Assembly: GCF_018860505.1 (NCBI RefSeq)
Contig: NZ_JAHKPU010000020.1
Span: forward strand, 1 to 64,000
Direction: 5' to 3'
DNA from: Pacificibacter marinus
GTDB lineage: Bacteria; Pseudomonadota; Alphaproteobacteria; Rhodobacterales; Rhodobacteraceae
DNA length: 64,000 nucleotides
Under the pieces are notes generated by a model. The model was given only the letters and a program-made list of their open reading frames with translations. It was not told the DNA's origin and did no database searches. Below are positions 19,884-30,458 of the stretch, in pieces. The translations under genes were made by a program, and so were the position numbers. Position 1 is the first letter of the stretch, and every line of letters begins with the position of its first letter.

Positions 19884-21473
19884 TTAGTGACGGAAATGGC
19901 GCATACCGGTGAACACCATAGCAAGGCCCGCCTCGTCTGCGGCATCAATCACTTCTTGATCGCGCATAGAGCCACCCGGCTGGATCACACAAGTGGCGCC
20001 TGCGGCAGCAGCCTCAAGCAAACCATCGGCGAATGGGAAAAACGCGTCAGAGGCCACAGCAGAACCAACAGCCAAGGATTCGTCTAGCCCCATGGCATCC
20101 GCCATACGTTTGGATTTCGCAGCTGCAATCAATGCGGAATCAAGACGAGACATCTGCCCAGCGCCGACACCAACTGTCGCTTGGTCTTTGACATAGACAA
20201 TCGCGTTGGATTTGACGTGCTTCGCCACCTTCCATGCGAACAGCATATCTTGGAGCTGCGCGTCAGTTGGGGCCACTTTGGTCACCACTTTCAGATCATC
20301 CAAGCTGATAAAGCCCGCATCTTTGTTTTGCACCAACAACCCGCCAGCAACCTGACGCACAGTATGTGAGGCTTCCAAAACATTTGGCAAACCGTCGGTT
20401 GTGAGCAGGCGCAGGTTCTTTTTCTTAGCAAAAATCGCTTTGGCTTCATCCGTCGCACCGGGGGCAATCACAACTTCGGTGAAAATCTCAACGATAGCTT
20501 CGGCAGTCTCAGCATCCAGCGCTTGGTTCAAAGCAACGATGCCACCAAAAGCGGAGGTGCGGTCACAATCAAACGCGTTCTTATAGGCTTCCAAAAGCGT
20601 AGCCCCTTTGGCAACACCACAGGGGTTGGCGTGCTTAATTATTGCAACAGCTGGGGTTTCAGCCGGATCAAATTCAGCCACCAATTCAAACGCCGCATCG
20701 GTGTCGTTGATATTGTTATAGGACAGCTCTTTGCCCTGATGCTGGGTCGCTGTCGCCACACCGGGACGGTTTGAACCGTCTGTGTAGAAAGCCGCAGACT
20801 GGTGCGGGTTTTCGCCGTAACGCAATGTCTGCTTGATTGTGCCCGCGAAAGCACGGCGGCGCGGCGCGGCATCGCCAATCGCGTCAGCCATCCAATTGGA
20901 TACAGCCGCGTCATAGGCGCCGGTACGTGCATAAGCAATCTGTGCCAATTTTTGACGGAAAACATAAGATGTTTGGCCATCGTTGGCGTTCAATTCAGCC
21001 AGCAAAGCGTCATAGTCTTCAACGTCCACAACCGTAGTCACAAACCCATGGTTCTTCGCTGAGGCGCGGATCATCGCAGGGCCGCCGATGTCGATGTTCT
21101 CGATCATTTCGTCGTATTCTGCACCACGCGCCAAAGCGGCCTCAAATGGGTAGAGGTTTACGATCAACAAATCGATCCCAAGAATGTCGTGCTCGCGCAT
21201 CGCTTTGACGTGATCATCATTGTCGCGCAGCGCCAACAGGCCACCATGCACTTTAGGATGCAGCGTTTTCACACGACCATCCATCATCTCAGGGAAGCCC
21301 GTGACATCAGCCACATCCTTGACCTCAAGTCCCGCGTCGCGCAGCGTCTTGGCAGAACCGCCGGTCGACAAGAGCTCAACACCACGAGCGGCAAGCGCTT
21401 TGCCAAGGTCGACAAGACCCGTTTTGTCAGAAACAGAAAGAAGCGCGCGGCGCACCGGATAAAGATCAGTCAT
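19884..21473 (-). CDS. purH: Bifunctional AICAR transformylase / IMP cyclohydrolase
   Basis: Catalyses the last two steps of IMP synthesis. At 529 residues it has both domains: the N-terminal IMP cyclohydrolase ([22 protein letters not shown]) and the C-terminal transformylase ([24 protein letters not shown]). It closes with the family's conserved TGMRHFRH end. It lies between a heparinase-like gene and lspA, and the minus-strand run from rsmB onwards may be read together. Confidence 0.98.
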   Translation of the reverse strand: MTDLYPVRRALLSVSDKTGLVDLGKALAARGVELLSTGGSAKTLRDAGLEVKDVADVTGFPEMMDGRVKTLHPKVHGGLLALRDNDDHVKAMREHDILGIDLLIVNLYPFEAALARGAEYDEMIENIDIGGPAMIRASAKNHGFVTTVVDVEDYDALLAELNANDGQTSYVFRQKLAQIAYARTGAYDAAVSNWMADAIGDAAPRRRAFAGTIKQTLRYGENPHQSAAFYTDGSNRPGVATATQHQGKELSYNNINDTDAAFELVAEFDPAETPAVAIIKHANPCGVAKGATLLEAYKNAFDCDRTSAFGGIVALNQALDAETAEAIVEIFTEVVIAPGATDEAKAIFAKKKNLRLLTTDGLPNVLEASHTVRQVAGGLLVQNKDAGFISLDDLKVVTKVAPTDAQLQDMLFAWKVAKHVKSNAIVYVKDQATVGVGAGQMSRLDSALIAAAKSKRMADAMGLDESLAVGSAVASDAFFPFADGLLEAAAAGATCVIQPGGSMRDQEVIDAADEAGLAMVFTGMRHFRH

Positions 21474-21531
21474 CAGAAGTCCCCAGATAGGCAGTCATTT
21501 GGTGATCCAGCAAGCCAGATCACATTTCAGA

Positions 21532-23277
21532 TCAGGTCAAAATGTCGTCGTCTCGTTCAAGATCTCGCAAGGTTGTCGGCGTGTCCTGCGCCTTCGCAAG
21601 AGTCCAACGGACGCGCGTCGCATAATCCATTGCGGCGGCAGATAGAACCACTTGTTTGCTTGCGCGGGGTTTTAATCGGCCTTTTTCTAAATAAACTGAC
21701 CGTTCCACGCTCAATTTAGCCCGTCCGTCGTGACGAAAGACCCAAATTTCGCCAGACTTAAGCGCCATCGACACAGCCGCACCGCCCATATCCAAGGCGA
21801 CATCGACATCAGGGTGCAGATGAAAGCGCACATGAAACGGAATGCCTTGCAGCTTCAGTTTATCCATCATGCGATCAAATTGCGTCTCGTCCGCACGGGT
21901 GATCGTGGCCAATGTATCTTCGCCCGCAATGCCACGCCCGTCAGCAGACAAATCGATCTGGCGCACATGCGTCAAGCCATGGGTGCGCACATATCCGTTG
22001 TGCCCCGCCACAAATCCAAGCTCTTCGTCGGTGCTGCGAATTTCCAATCGTACGTCATCGGGCGTATCAACCAAAAGCTCACGCATATGGCCACCTATCA
22101 ATCGTTTTGCCCCAAGACGCGATGACGAAAACCCGTCGATTCCAAGCGTCGAATGCGACGGCGTGGCCCGCCCAGCGCGGCGCCACTCATCACCAAAACT
22201 TGTGCCCGCACCACAGTTCACGACCAAAGGGCGTCGCCCAGATGTCAGTTCGAACGCCAAGGTTGAAGCATGTGCATTGAATGAATTTTCTCGCGCTGGT
22301 GGTGGCGAAGCATCTGTGACAATCGAGGTACGCCCAGCAGATTGACGCAAATACCCCATATGCAGCCCCTGTGACGGGGGCGTTGTGTTGCCCGAACTGA
22401 CAAGTGCGTGATCAAGTCGACCTTCGATGCCACGCCCTCCACCATGAAAGCGTGCAAGCCCACCATCCGAATGACGCAAAGCGCGCAGCGTCGGCGCGAT
22501 CCGCTCAATCGCCGCGATGTGATGGTCTCCCGCAATGCGACCCGCCTCAGACAAAGCGGCAGCAGCCCATGTCAACAGTGTGAACACCTCCAACAGCTCT
22601 TCTGGGTTGCGCGTCGTCAGTCCCCCTTCGGCGTTGATGTTCTCTTCGCATTCTTTCGCCAAGGCTTTGACCGCTGGATCAACGTGTTCTTCCATCCCTT
22701 GCAAAGACAGACCAGCGTAAATCAGCCCCGTCAAAGCCTCAAATCGTGGCAAACCTTGCGAGGCCGTGTGCCATCTGCGTGACAAGAAAATAGTTTGCTG
22801 CGCCAGAGTTTTGTAAAATGCGTTCGATACAGGCGTATCTTGCCCCGACAAGAAAAACAAAGCGTGGTTGATCCAACGGATCAAACGGCGGCCCGTCAAG
22901 TCAGGCGTCCACCCCGGACCCGAGCCGCCTGCATGACGATCCATCCACACTATCATCCAATCCTGCGTCCGCTTGCGCGCCTGCATATCGCCGACAGCGG
23001 CCAAGTCATCCAGCCACGCAAAGCCATGCAGTTCTTCGACAAAGGCATCGCTCGTGACGTCCAAATCCCAAATGGCACTTTTGGGCGCTTCAACCAGCTG
23101 GCCTGCGAACAGAAAGTTGCCCGCAATCAGCTGACGCCCTTTCGCAAACGATCCGATAGATTTGGGTTCAGGCTGAGACACAAATCCAGTCGCAGCACGT
23201 GCACGCGCCGCACGCCACGCATGAAACCTGTTCATGCGACGAGTCATTTTTACGCGCCAGTCTTCAGTTTGCGACAT
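21532..23277 (-). CDS. Heparinase II/III family protein
   Basis: A 581-residue protein of the heparinase II/III family. The N-terminal half is a helical toroid-like region (GRRLIRWINHALFFLS, ARFHGGGRG) and the C-terminal half is beta-rich (LVVNCGAGTSFGDEWR, RATPSHSTLGIDG). The family usually cleaves acidic polysaccharides. No signal peptide is obvious, and gene order beside purH is widespread in Rhodobacterales, so the real role may be cell-envelope related instead of uptake of host or algal sugars. Confidence 0.88.
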   Translation of the reverse strand: MSQTEDWRVKMTRRMNRFHAWRAARARAATGFVSQPEPKSIGSFAKGRQLIAGNFLFAGQLVEAPKSAIWDLDVTSDAFVEELHGFAWLDDLAAVGDMQARKRTQDWMIVWMDRHAGGSGPGWTPDLTGRRLIRWINHALFFLSGQDTPVSNAFYKTLAQQTIFLSRRWHTASQGLPRFEALTGLIYAGLSLQGMEEHVDPAVKALAKECEENINAEGGLTTRNPEELLEVFTLLTWAAAALSEAGRIAGDHHIAAIERIAPTLRALRHSDGGLARFHGGGRGIEGRLDHALVSSGNTTPPSQGLHMGYLRQSAGRTSIVTDASPPPARENSFNAHASTLAFELTSGRRPLVVNCGAGTSFGDEWRRAGRATPSHSTLGIDGFSSSRLGAKRLIGGHMRELLVDTPDDVRLEIRSTDEELGFVAGHNGYVRTHGLTHVRQIDLSADGRGIAGEDTLATITRADETQFDRMMDKLKLQGIPFHVRFHLHPDVDVALDMGGAAVSMALKSGEIWVFRHDGRAKLSVERSVYLEKGRLKPRASKQVVLSAAAMDYATRVRWTLAKAQDTPTTLRDLERDDDILT

Positions 23278-23375
23278 GCTCTGTCTGCCTCACCCTGCAT
23301 TGCTCAAGGCGTTTATGGTTTGAGACTTAGATACAGGTTACAACCTATCCTGTCATCGGTGATTTCGCCCCAAAT

Positions 23376-24656
23376 TTAAGACCGGCGGAAAACCGTTATG
23401 AAAAATCCATCCATTCCACCACGCTCTGCCCAAAAATCAGGCCGCGTGCGCAGGCCCTCAGGCCCGATCCAATCGGTCTCAACACCCGCAATTTTCAAAG
23501 CGTCCAAATCAACACGTAAATCAGGGTGGCGTGTCAAAGCATCTCTGACCTGCTCTTCACCCTCATCAATCAGCAATGAACAGGTGCAATAGACCAAACG
23601 CCCGTTCGGTTTGAGCAGTGTCAGTGCGCGATCAATCATATGCTCTTGCAGCTCGAACAGACCCGGAAATTCAGATCCATCTTTTGAGTAAGGCAAATCA
23701 GGATGACGGCGAATCGTGCCTGTCGCTGTGCAGGGCGCATCCAGCAAAATAGCATCGAAAGGCTCATCTTCAAACTCAAGCGCGTCCTTCACAACGGGAA
23801 TCGCAGGCAAATAACACCGCTGAAGGTTCTCAACGAGACGTTTCATCCGGCTCTCAGACACATCCAGTGAGGTCACTTCCGCGCCCGCCGCCGAGATTTG
23901 CAGCGTTTTCCCACCGGGGGCCGCGCACATATCCAAGATTCGCTCGCCTTTTTGCGGCGCCAAAATCCGCGCAGGCAAGGCCGCTGCGGCATCTTGCACC
24001 CACCAATCACCATCATCAAAGCCATTGAGCTTGGTCACTTGCATGGCAGAACTGAGGCGCAAACTGCCTGTCGGCAAAATATCCGCGCTCAAAGCCAAAG
24101 CCACATCTGTGCCACCGGTTTTCGAGGTCAAATCAAGCGGCGCGCCTTTTGCATGAGCCGCTTCAATCGCTGTGACCACCTCTTTGCCGTAATCTGCCAG
24201 CAAAGGTTTGCGCAGCCATTTGGGCATCATCGGTACGGGCAATGTGTCCCATTTATCAGTCTCGTCAGCCACTTTACGCAACACCGCATTGACCAGACCC
24301 TTGAAATGGCTCGACTTTGTACGCTCTTGCATCAAAGACACATAGGAATTCACCACGCCGTGCGACGCTTCACCAGCACCGCAAATCTCATAAACGCCCA
24401 AACGCAAAGCATTCATCACATGTGGCGCGGGGCGTTTTGTCAAATGTGGCCCAAGCATGCGGTCGCTGCGATCCATCGCCCGCAGACCTTCCGTCACCAG
24501 CCGCTGCGCGCGTGCTCGCTCAGACGGGTCCAAACGTTCCGTCTTGCTGGGCAAAACTTCGGACAACAACCGTTTTTCAATCGTAACGGCATCGAGAAGC
24601 GCAAGCGCTGCGCGGCGTGCATCGAGGCTCGCGTCTTTTGATGATCTTGTTTTCAT
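23376..24656 (-). CDS. rsmB: 16S rRNA (cytosine-C5) methyltransferase, RsmB family
   Basis: SAM-dependent enzyme that methylates C967 of 16S rRNA. The 426-residue protein has an N-terminal NusB-like RNA-binding domain (about 1-150) and a catalytic domain with the SAM loop CAAPGGKTLQ. The two cysteines of RNA m5C enzymes are in APCTATG and CTCSLL. The ATG at 24656 has GAGG 8 bases upstream; an upstream start would overlap the divergent gene. Confidence 0.93.
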   Translation of the reverse strand: MKTRSSKDASLDARRAALALLDAVTIEKRLLSEVLPSKTERLDPSERARAQRLVTEGLRAMDRSDRMLGPHLTKRPAPHVMNALRLGVYEICGAGEASHGVVNSYVSLMQERTKSSHFKGLVNAVLRKVADETDKWDTLPVPMMPKWLRKPLLADYGKEVVTAIEAAHAKGAPLDLTSKTGGTDVALALSADILPTGSLRLSSAMQVTKLNGFDDGDWWVQDAAAALPARILAPQKGERILDMCAAPGGKTLQISAAGAEVTSLDVSESRMKRLVENLQRCYLPAIPVVKDALEFEDEPFDAILLDAPCTATGTIRRHPDLPYSKDGSEFPGLFELQEHMIDRALTLLKPNGRLVYCTCSLLIDEGEEQVRDALTRHPDLRVDLDALKIAGVETDWIGPEGLRTRPDFWAERGGMDGFFITVFRRS

Positions 24657-24703
24657 GGCTTTGCCTCGTATATCAGTCTTATGAACCGAACAAGGATTTC
24701 CCG

Positions 24704-24910
24704 ATGACCGACGAGACGTCAAACCCACAAGCGCGTGATATTAGTCACCTTCCAGCCGCAGCCCAGCGTGCGCTCGCTGAGGCCGAAGAACGCCGCACCA
24801 AACGCGACGCCGAACTTGCGGCTATGCCTCTTGAACTTGGTGGCCGCGACGGGCCTGAGCCTGTGCGCTACGGCGACTACGAGAAAAAAGGCATTGCTGT
24901 CGATTTTTGA
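24704..24910 (+). CDS. DUF1674 / succinate dehydrogenase assembly factor 4-like protein
   Basis: A 68-residue soluble protein with the conserved C-terminal motif GGRDGPEPVRYGDYEKKGIAVDF-like end (residues 46-68), typical of the DUF1674 family that includes SdhAF4, which helps assemble the flavoprotein of succinate dehydrogenase. No sdh genes are nearby. The ATG at 24704 has AAGGA ahead of it. It is divergent from rsmB, 47 bases away. Confidence 0.88.
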   Translation: MTDETSNPQARDISHLPAAAQRALAEAEERRTKRDAELAAMPLELGGRDGPEPVRYGDYEKKGIAVDF

Positions 24911-24938
24911 GCGCAAGGAGTTGATCCTGCGCTCAAAA
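24905..24938. terminator. Terminator shared by DUF1674 gene and dapB
   Basis: A stem of TTTTGAGCGC and GCGCTCAAAA, extended by AGGA/TCCT with a bulged A, overlaps the stop codon of the DUF1674 gene. T and A runs on both sides allow use from either strand, so it should also end dapB transcripts. Confidence 0.8.
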
Positions 24939-24954
24939 TTAAAAGCATGATGTT

Positions 24955-25764
24955 TTAAAGCCCCAAAACATCCATCATATCGTATTCGCCGGGTTTCTGC
25001 GTTTGCCCCCAAAGTGCAGCTTTTAAAGCGCCCTTGGCAAACAAAGACCTATCAGAGGCAACATGGCGCAGAATAATTCGTTCGCCATCGCCAAGGAACA
25101 TCACGTCGTGCTCGCCCACGATGTCACCACCACGAATGGCAGAAAATCCGATGTCACCACGCTTGCGGGCACCCGTGATACCGTCGCGACCTGAATCAGA
25201 AACATCTGCCAGCTTGACGCCCCGCCCTTCTGCAGCGGCCTCGCCCAGCATCAAAGCGGTGCCAGACGGCGCATCGACTTTGCGATTGTGATGCGATTCG
25301 ACCACTTCGATATCGAAATCCGCATCCAAAGCCTCCGACACCATTTTGGTGAGTTTGGTCAAAAGATTGACACCCAAAGACATATTTCCAGCCCGCACAA
25401 TCGTGCAGTGATGTGCAGCAGCGCTCAGTTTTGCGATGTCATCGTCCGTCATACCTGTGGTGCCAATCACATGCACACAATGTGCTTGCGCGGCCAAGGT
25501 TGAAAACGCCACGGTTGCCGCAGGTGCGGTGAAGTCGATCACGGCTTGAGCGTGCGAAAAGGCTTCAAGCGCGTCATCGGTGACGATCACACCATTCGGC
25601 ATGCCACCCATCGCCTCGCCTACGTCACGCCCGACCCAATCATGGCCTGTGCGCTCAACTGCGCCCACAAGTTTGCACTTGTCGGACCCCATCACAGTAT
25701 TGATCAACATCTGCCCCATGCGGCCTGATGCTCCTGTAATCACGATGCCTGGAAGGTCGGTCAT
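24955..25764 (-). CDS. dapB: 4-hydroxy-tetrahydrodipicolinate reductase
   Basis: NAD(P)H-dependent step of the lysine/diaminopimelate pathway. The 269-residue protein has the nucleotide loop [10 protein letters not shown] at the N-terminus and the substrate-binding signature [15 protein letters not shown] near residue 155. The ATG at 25764 fits the family N-terminus; the frame is open to 25845. It is divergent from rbfA. Confidence 0.97.
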   Translation of the reverse strand: MTDLPGIVITGASGRMGQMLINTVMGSDKCKLVGAVERTGHDWVGRDVGEAMGGMPNGVIVTDDALEAFSHAQAVIDFTAPAATVAFSTLAAQAHCVHVIGTTGMTDDDIAKLSAAAHHCTIVRAGNMSLGVNLLTKLTKMVSEALDADFDIEVVESHHNRKVDAPSGTALMLGEAAAEGRGVKLADVSDSGRDGITGARKRGDIGFSAIRGGDIVGEHDVMFLGDGERIILRHVASDRSLFAKGALKAALWGQTQKPGEYDMMDVLGL

Positions 25765-25868
25765 TTTATGGGCTCCTATCCTAAAATTTTGGCCGAGGTT
25801 TACCCCTATGTTCCGCGTTTGGCAAAGCCTTGCTTGCAAGAACACGCAATCACGACTATTTCGCCTCT

Positions 25869-26309
25869 ATGGCTAGACGTACAAATTCAGGCGGACAATC
25901 AGGTTCGCACCGCACCCTTCGCGTTGGCGAAGCAATCCGCCGCCGCTTGTCGGAGATGTTCGCACGTGGTGAAATCCACGATCCTGCGATCACAGCCCTG
26001 TCGATTACAGTCGGCGAGGTCCGCGTAACAAACGATATGCGCATCGCAACAGTTTACATCATGCCGCTTGGCGGCGATGGTGCCAATGAGGCGCTTGAGG
26101 CGATGCGTCGTCGGACGGGCCTGATCCGCCATCATGTTGGCAAGGCTTTGACAATAAAGCACATTCCCGAACTTCGCTTTGAATTGGATGACACGTTTGA
26201 CCGTATGGATGCGACACGTGAGTTGTTCAAAGACGAACGCATTCAACGGGATTTGAACAAAGTCGACACACCCGATGAAGACGCACCAACATCGGACGAA
26301 GACGAATAA
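25869..26309 (+). CDS. rbfA: Ribosome-binding factor A
   Basis: Cold-related factor that helps mature the 30S subunit and 16S rRNA 5' end. The 146-residue protein has the KH-like core ([44 protein letters not shown]) and an acidic tail. The start MARRTNSGG at 25869 fits the family. Its stop overlaps the truB start by one base (TAATG), as in the common rbfA-truB pair. Confidence 0.95.
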   Translation: MARRTNSGGQSGSHRTLRVGEAIRRRLSEMFARGEIHDPAITALSITVGEVRVTNDMRIATVYIMPLGGDGANEALEAMRRRTGLIRHHVGKALTIKHIPELRFELDDTFDRMDATRELFKDERIQRDLNKVDTPDEDAPTSDEDE

Positions 26310-27214
26310 TGGCACGGGGCAAAAAAGGACGCGCCGTGCACGGCTGGCTGATCGTCGACAAACCCGCGGGCATGACCTCATCCGCGGTTGTCAACAAAGT
26401 TAAATGGGCATTGAACGCGCAAAAAGCAGGCCATGCAGGCACGCTTGATCCCGAGGCCACAGGTCTTTTGGCGATTGCCTTGGGCGAAGCGACCAAAACG
26501 GTTCCTTACATCACCGATGCGTTGAAGTGCTACAGATTCTCTGTGCGCTTGGGTCAAGCGACCAATACTGACGACACTGAAGGCGAAGTGATCACCACCA
26601 GCGATTTGCGCCCGACGGACGCGGAAATCGAAGCGGCTTTACCGCAATTCGTTGGTGATATCTTGCAGGTGCCGCCAAAGTTTTCTGCCGTGAAAATTGA
26701 CGGTCAGCGCGCTTACAAACTAGCTCGCGAAGATGAAGATTTCGAAATCGCCGCACGTCCACTTTATGTCGATGAAATGCTGATGATCGAGCGCACCGAT
26801 GCAGATCATGTTTTACTGGAAATGACTTGTGGCAAAGGTGGCTATGTCCGCTCTATCGCACGCGATTTGGGTGAATTCTTGGGCTGTTACGGCCATGTTG
26901 AATGGCTGCGCCGCGAATGGTCTGGTCCTTGGGAAACCGATGATGGCGTGACTATTGATTTGGTCAACGAGTTGGCCAAGACCGAAGGTCTGGACGAATA
27001 TATCCTGCCTGTGTCCGAAGGTCTGGGTGGTTTGGAAGAACTGCGTGCAACCGCTGAGGGCGCTGCCAAGTTGAAGAATGGAAACCCTGGCATGGTGTTC
27101 GGCGGCACGGCGGAATATGGCGATGAAGTTTGGGTATCTTACAACGACCAACCCGTCGCTGTTGGCACCTACAAAGCCGGCGAAGTCCACCCGAGCCGCG
27201 TCTTCAACCTGTAA
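26309..27214 (+). CDS. truB: tRNA pseudouridine(55) synthase
   Basis: Makes pseudouridine 55 in the T loop of tRNAs. The 301-residue protein has the motif [14 protein letters not shown] with the catalytic aspartate D47, and the later [15 protein letters not shown] substrate-binding motif. It starts within the rbfA stop codon, which indicates coupled translation. Confidence 0.97.
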   Translation: MARGKKGRAVHGWLIVDKPAGMTSSAVVNKVKWALNAQKAGHAGTLDPEATGLLAIALGEATKTVPYITDALKCYRFSVRLGQATNTDDTEGEVITTSDLRPTDAEIEAALPQFVGDILQVPPKFSAVKIDGQRAYKLAREDEDFEIAARPLYVDEMLMIERTDADHVLLEMTCGKGGYVRSIARDLGEFLGCYGHVEWLRREWSGPWETDDGVTIDLVNELAKTEGLDEYILPVSEGLGGLEELRATAEGAAKLKNGNPGMVFGGTAEYGDEVWVSYNDQPVAVGTYKAGEVHPSRVFNL

Positions 27215-27246
27215 CAACATCAAGCGATGCGATTGGGTTTGCTGAC

Positions 27247-27756
27247 ATGATCACACGCACACACACCAAAGGCGACGCACCTTCAACCGCAGTCTACTCT
27301 GATTGTGAGAGATATCGCTATGCCCTAACCCGCGTTTGGGATAGCCAAGCTCCTAAAGTGTTGTTTGTCATGCTTAATCCATCGACAGCCACAGAAGTTC
27401 AAAACGATCCAACAGTGGAACGCTGTGAGCGCCGCGCACGGACACTTGGCTATGGGGCTTTTTGTGTGACTAATATCTTTGCGTGGCGCGATACAGATCC
27501 ACGTCAAATGCGGGCAGCCACAGACCCTATTGGTTCTGAAAACGACAAGACGATTTTAGAATTTTCAGTTTGGGCCGATACGATTGTCTGCGCATGGGGC
27601 ACGCACGGCGCGCATCTAAAACGCGGACATTATGTTGAACAGATGCTGCGTAAGACACATCAGCCTTTGTATCATTTGGGACTGTCAAAAGCAGGGCACC
27701 CAAAACACCCGCTTTACATCGCATATAGTGAGCAGCCTCAGATCTGGGCGCCGTAA
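27247..27756 (+). CDS. DUF1643 domain protein
   Basis: A 169-residue protein of a widespread family of unknown function. Typical segments are RYRYALTRVWD, VLFVMLNPSTA (about residue 37), VERCERRARTLGYG and TNIFAWRDTDP. It is sometimes found in phage and sometimes chromosomal. It follows truB by 32 bases on the same strand; no function can be inferred from that. Confidence 0.85.
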   Translation: MITRTHTKGDAPSTAVYSDCERYRYALTRVWDSQAPKVLFVMLNPSTATEVQNDPTVERCERRARTLGYGAFCVTNIFAWRDTDPRQMRAATDPIGSENDKTILEFSVWADTIVCAWGTHGAHLKRGHYVEQMLRKTHQPLYHLGLSKAGHPKHPLYIAYSEQPQIWAP

Positions 27757-27770
27757 ATCCAGCCTAAGCC

Positions 27771-29156
27771 TTAGAGAGTGCGATCTACAATAACATCACT
27801 TGCCGTGACATTAGAGGCGCCTTGCACAACTGCAATCACATCACCGTTAACCAAGACTTGTGACCCACTCCCATCTTCAATCTGCACTACCTCTACAACT
27901 AAACCATCTGTGCCTTCGGCTTCCATTGGCAGCGTCACCCGAATGATATCTTCGCCCTGCGCAAAATCCGTAATTTGCGCAAAGTCAGCATCAACATGAC
28001 CATCTGAATACAACCAGAACGTATCATCGCCAGCACCACCATTTGCAGTGTCTTGCTGATCAAGAACTAAGGTATCATCGCCAGAGCCTCCCGAGATCGA
28101 ATCGGCGCCAAGACCACCAATCAAGACCTCATCAGCCTCTCCCCCAGACAGGTCATCATCACCTGCACCACCATCCAAAAGATAATCGGAACCAGCGTCA
28201 TCACCGCCGAAAACGACGTCATCGCCGTCACCAGCAGACACGATAGCCGTGCCCTCGCCAGCATAAACAGAATCGTCGCCGTCACCCGCTTGAACAATCG
28301 CCGCATCATCACCAAGCACGATTGTATCATCATCATCACTGCCAGAAATCTGATGCAAAGCGTAATCCGTTTCGATGCTCGCGGTGTCACCTGTCGTCAC
28401 AATATCGGCGTCAAAACCACCTTGAAAAGGATCGTCATTGAGGACAAGCGTGTCACCACCATCAGCTAAAATGTGCTCAAAAACCTGATCAACCTCACTT
28501 GGGGAACTGGGCATTAGTACAGGCTCATCAAGGCCACTGATCCCAGACGACAATGCAGGCACATCTGGATCAGATGGCGCGAGAGCAAGATCGATAGACT
28601 CACCACCAGGCTCTGCGGGCACATCTGGATCGTCAGGTAGAATCGCACCAAAATCGCCAATACTCTCAAGACTATAGATCGTTTCGCCACCTGTTTCTTG
28701 CGACGTTACGCCTATAAAAATATCTTCTGCAGGGACTTCATCAAGACCGGGAAAACTGAGCGTTGTTTCAGCCTCGCCATCGAAGTAACTCAAGCTGACG
28801 CCAATTGTGCCGTCGTCTTGGTCTTGCAGTGTATCCACAATGAATTCACCGTTGCCATCATCCGTCAAATGAAGAGTGATTTCGTCTTCGCCGACTTTGA
28901 AATCATCGTAAGTGGTTTCTAAACCATTCGATACCGCGTAATAGCTCACAGGCTGCAGATCGGAAGCTTCTGCAGAAAGATCTTCACCAACTCCGTCATC
29001 TAAGATGTCGGTAAAGGAGTCATCTTGATCTTTATCTAAGGTCTCCGAGGTGTTCACGCCGTCGCCATCCGCCTCACTGTCAGTCTCAACAGGCTTCGCG
29101 TCACCAAAGACGAAAGCTGCTGGCAGCATACCCAAAAGTGCCAATGCCCATAGCAT
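27771..29156 (-). CDS. Acidic RTX calcium-binding protein with N-terminal membrane segment
   Basis: A 461-residue, very acidic protein. It begins with a hydrophobic helix (about residues 1-19), has an Asp/Glu-rich spacer with no recognised domain, and then nonapeptide-type repeats (QAGDGDDSVYAG, SAGDGDDVVFGG, DGGAGDDDLSGG, SGGSGDDTLVL) at about residues 275-390. Such repeats bind calcium and usually mark type I secreted proteins. The N-terminal helix is unusual for these and suggests a membrane tether or Sec route. No type I secretion genes are adjacent. The target function is unknown. Confidence 0.8.
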   Translation of the reverse strand: MLWALALLGMLPAAFVFGDAKPVETDSEADGDGVNTSETLDKDQDDSFTDILDDGVGEDLSAEASDLQPVSYYAVSNGLETTYDDFKVGEDEITLHLTDDGNGEFIVDTLQDQDDGTIGVSLSYFDGEAETTLSFPGLDEVPAEDIFIGVTSQETGGETIYSLESIGDFGAILPDDPDVPAEPGGESIDLALAPSDPDVPALSSGISGLDEPVLMPSSPSEVDQVFEHILADGGDTLVLNDDPFQGGFDADIVTTGDTASIETDYALHQISGSDDDDTIVLGDDAAIVQAGDGDDSVYAGEGTAIVSAGDGDDVVFGGDDAGSDYLLDGGAGDDDLSGGEADEVLIGGLGADSISGGSGDDTLVLDQQDTANGGAGDDTFWLYSDGHVDADFAQITDFAQGEDIIRVTLPMEAEGTDGLVVEVVQIEDGSGSQVLVNGDVIAVVQGASNVTASDVIVDRTL

Positions 29157-29199
29157 GTCTCACCTCACCACTTCTTCACAACGCGACCTATAGCACATA

Positions 29200-29209
29200 T
29201 ATCTAAATA
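29200..29209. promoter_or_regulatory. TATCTAAATA copy between RTX gene and DUF5665 gene
   Basis: Exact decamer also present at 8839 (reverse) and 38279. It lies 44 bases upstream of the RTX start codon. It may be a shared operator or simply an A/T-rich promoter element. Confidence 0.3.
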
Positions 29210-29310
29210 ATCCGATGCACATTTTAAAAACACTTTGACCTAAACTGTCGTTAATAAAGGTTAATTTCAAAAAACGACTGTAAAGTTTTATCACATCAAT
29301 GGAACCCACT

Positions 29311-29607
29311 ATGAGTGACCTTCTTCAAAACACGTCAAATGACATCGAAAAACTGAGCCAAGAAGTGGCCCGCCTCAATGCGCATCGCTTTATTCGTCTG
29401 CACGATTCAACTTGGCGCCTGATGTGGTTCAATTTCCTGCGCGGCTTGGCGTTTGGCTTTGGGTCCGTTGCTGGCGCCACAATCGTTGTGTCCATCGTTG
29501 GCTATATCTTGAACCAAATCGAAGTGGTTCCGATCATCGGCGAATGGGCCAAACAAATTGCTGCGGAGATCATGATCGACACCACGTCTACGGGGGGCAG
29601 CAACTAG
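29311..29607 (+). CDS. DUF5665-like small membrane protein
   Basis: A 98-residue protein with a coiled-coil-like N-terminus (SNDIEKLSQEVARLNAHRFI), then one or two membrane helices (about residues 37-70, GLAFGFGSVAGATIVVSIVG). Function unknown. I chose the second ATG (29311), with GGA 8 bases upstream; the first (29299) lacks a ribosome site. It sits alone between the RTX gene and rpsO. Confidence 0.7.
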   Translation: MSDLLQNTSNDIEKLSQEVARLNAHRFIRLHDSTWRLMWFNFLRGLAFGFGSVAGATIVVSIVGYILNQIEVVPIIGEWAKQIAAEIMIDTTSTGGSN

Positions 29608-29760
29608 CCCTCCGTAGGTTACGCAAAAAACTTTCCTTTTGCACAGAAACCGCCTATACGCCCCCATCCGTATCAAATTATGCGGGTGATTCATGGGCCT
29701 TGCTGGACGACATCCCGGCTTGTGCCGTCTTCGTACCCTAACCTTATAAAGGAGACCCCG

Positions 29761-30030
29761 ATGTCGATTACTGCAGAAGACAAAGCACGTATCATGAAAG
29801 AATTCGCAACCAAAGAAGGTGACACCGGCTCACCCGAAGTTCAGGTTGCTATCCTTTCTTCACGTATCGCGACACTTACAGAGCACTTCAAAACACACAA
29901 AAAAGACAACCACGGTCGCCGTGGCCTTTTGATGATGGTTGCGCAGCGCCGTAAGCTTCTTGATTACGTAAAAGGCAAAGACGTTTCACGTTACCAGTCG
30001 CTTATCGAGCGCCTCGGCTTGCGTCGCTAA
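29761..30030 (+). CDS. rpsO: 30S ribosomal protein S15
   Basis: Primary 16S rRNA-binding ribosomal protein. The 89-residue protein has the family run [15 protein letters not shown] and ends [13 protein letters not shown]. The ATG has AAGGAGA 7 bases upstream. In most bacteria pnp follows directly; here 2.4 kb of other sequence lies between. Confidence 0.98.
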   Translation: MSITAEDKARIMKEFATKEGDTGSPEVQVAILSSRIATLTEHFKTHKKDNHGRRGLLMMVAQRRKLLDYVKGKDVSRYQSLIERLGLRR

Positions 30031-30458
30031 ACGATTTGTTATCAGATTTAATCTGAGAAAAGCGCGTCCTTCGGGGCGCGTTTTTGCATACTACGTTAAC
30101 CAATTCCGTGGCCCCACCGCACGTTGCCCCGACCTGTCTTTCAAAATCTTACAAGACATTGCGACCCGTGTTTTCAAAAGTTTAAAGCTTTCGCCCCACC
30201 TCACTTTACATGTTTTAAAGGTTTTTTCTGGAATTTTGGGTGCGAATTGACCTTAGATCTTATCAAGTTTGGCGCGTGAGCATGGGCGAAACCTGATTTT
30301 CTATTAGGTCGACACTTAGGTCTGCGATGCGGGAAAGAGCGGAAGTTCGCTGCGGTTGTGCTAAGGGCTGATTTCGAGATCGCTCAACTAACGGTCATTT
30401 TGGGAAGGCTGGCAAGCGGAAAGGCAAGCCCTTAATTGCCGCAGGATTTCAGTGAAAG
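30031..30458. other. Non-coding stretch after rpsO
   Basis: Apart from the rpsO terminator this 428-base stretch holds no credible gene. The first half is A/T-rich with T tracts. The tract around 30328-30360 (GGGAAAGAGCGGAAGTTCGC) resembles degenerate spacer sequence I recall from other Rhodobacterales, from memory only. It may be debris of a past insertion. Confidence 0.5.
30062..30085 (+). terminator. Terminator after rpsO
   Basis: Stem CGCGTCC/GGGCGCG with a TTCG tetraloop and TTTTT, 32 bases after the rpsO stop. It would stop rpsO transcripts before the inserted region. Confidence 0.9.

Noticed and set aside
28100-28340. Repeated GGTGATGA-like units that look like a DNA repeat array
   Set aside because: These encode the RTX calcium-binding repeats of the protein; spacing follows codons and no CRISPR-like spacers exist.
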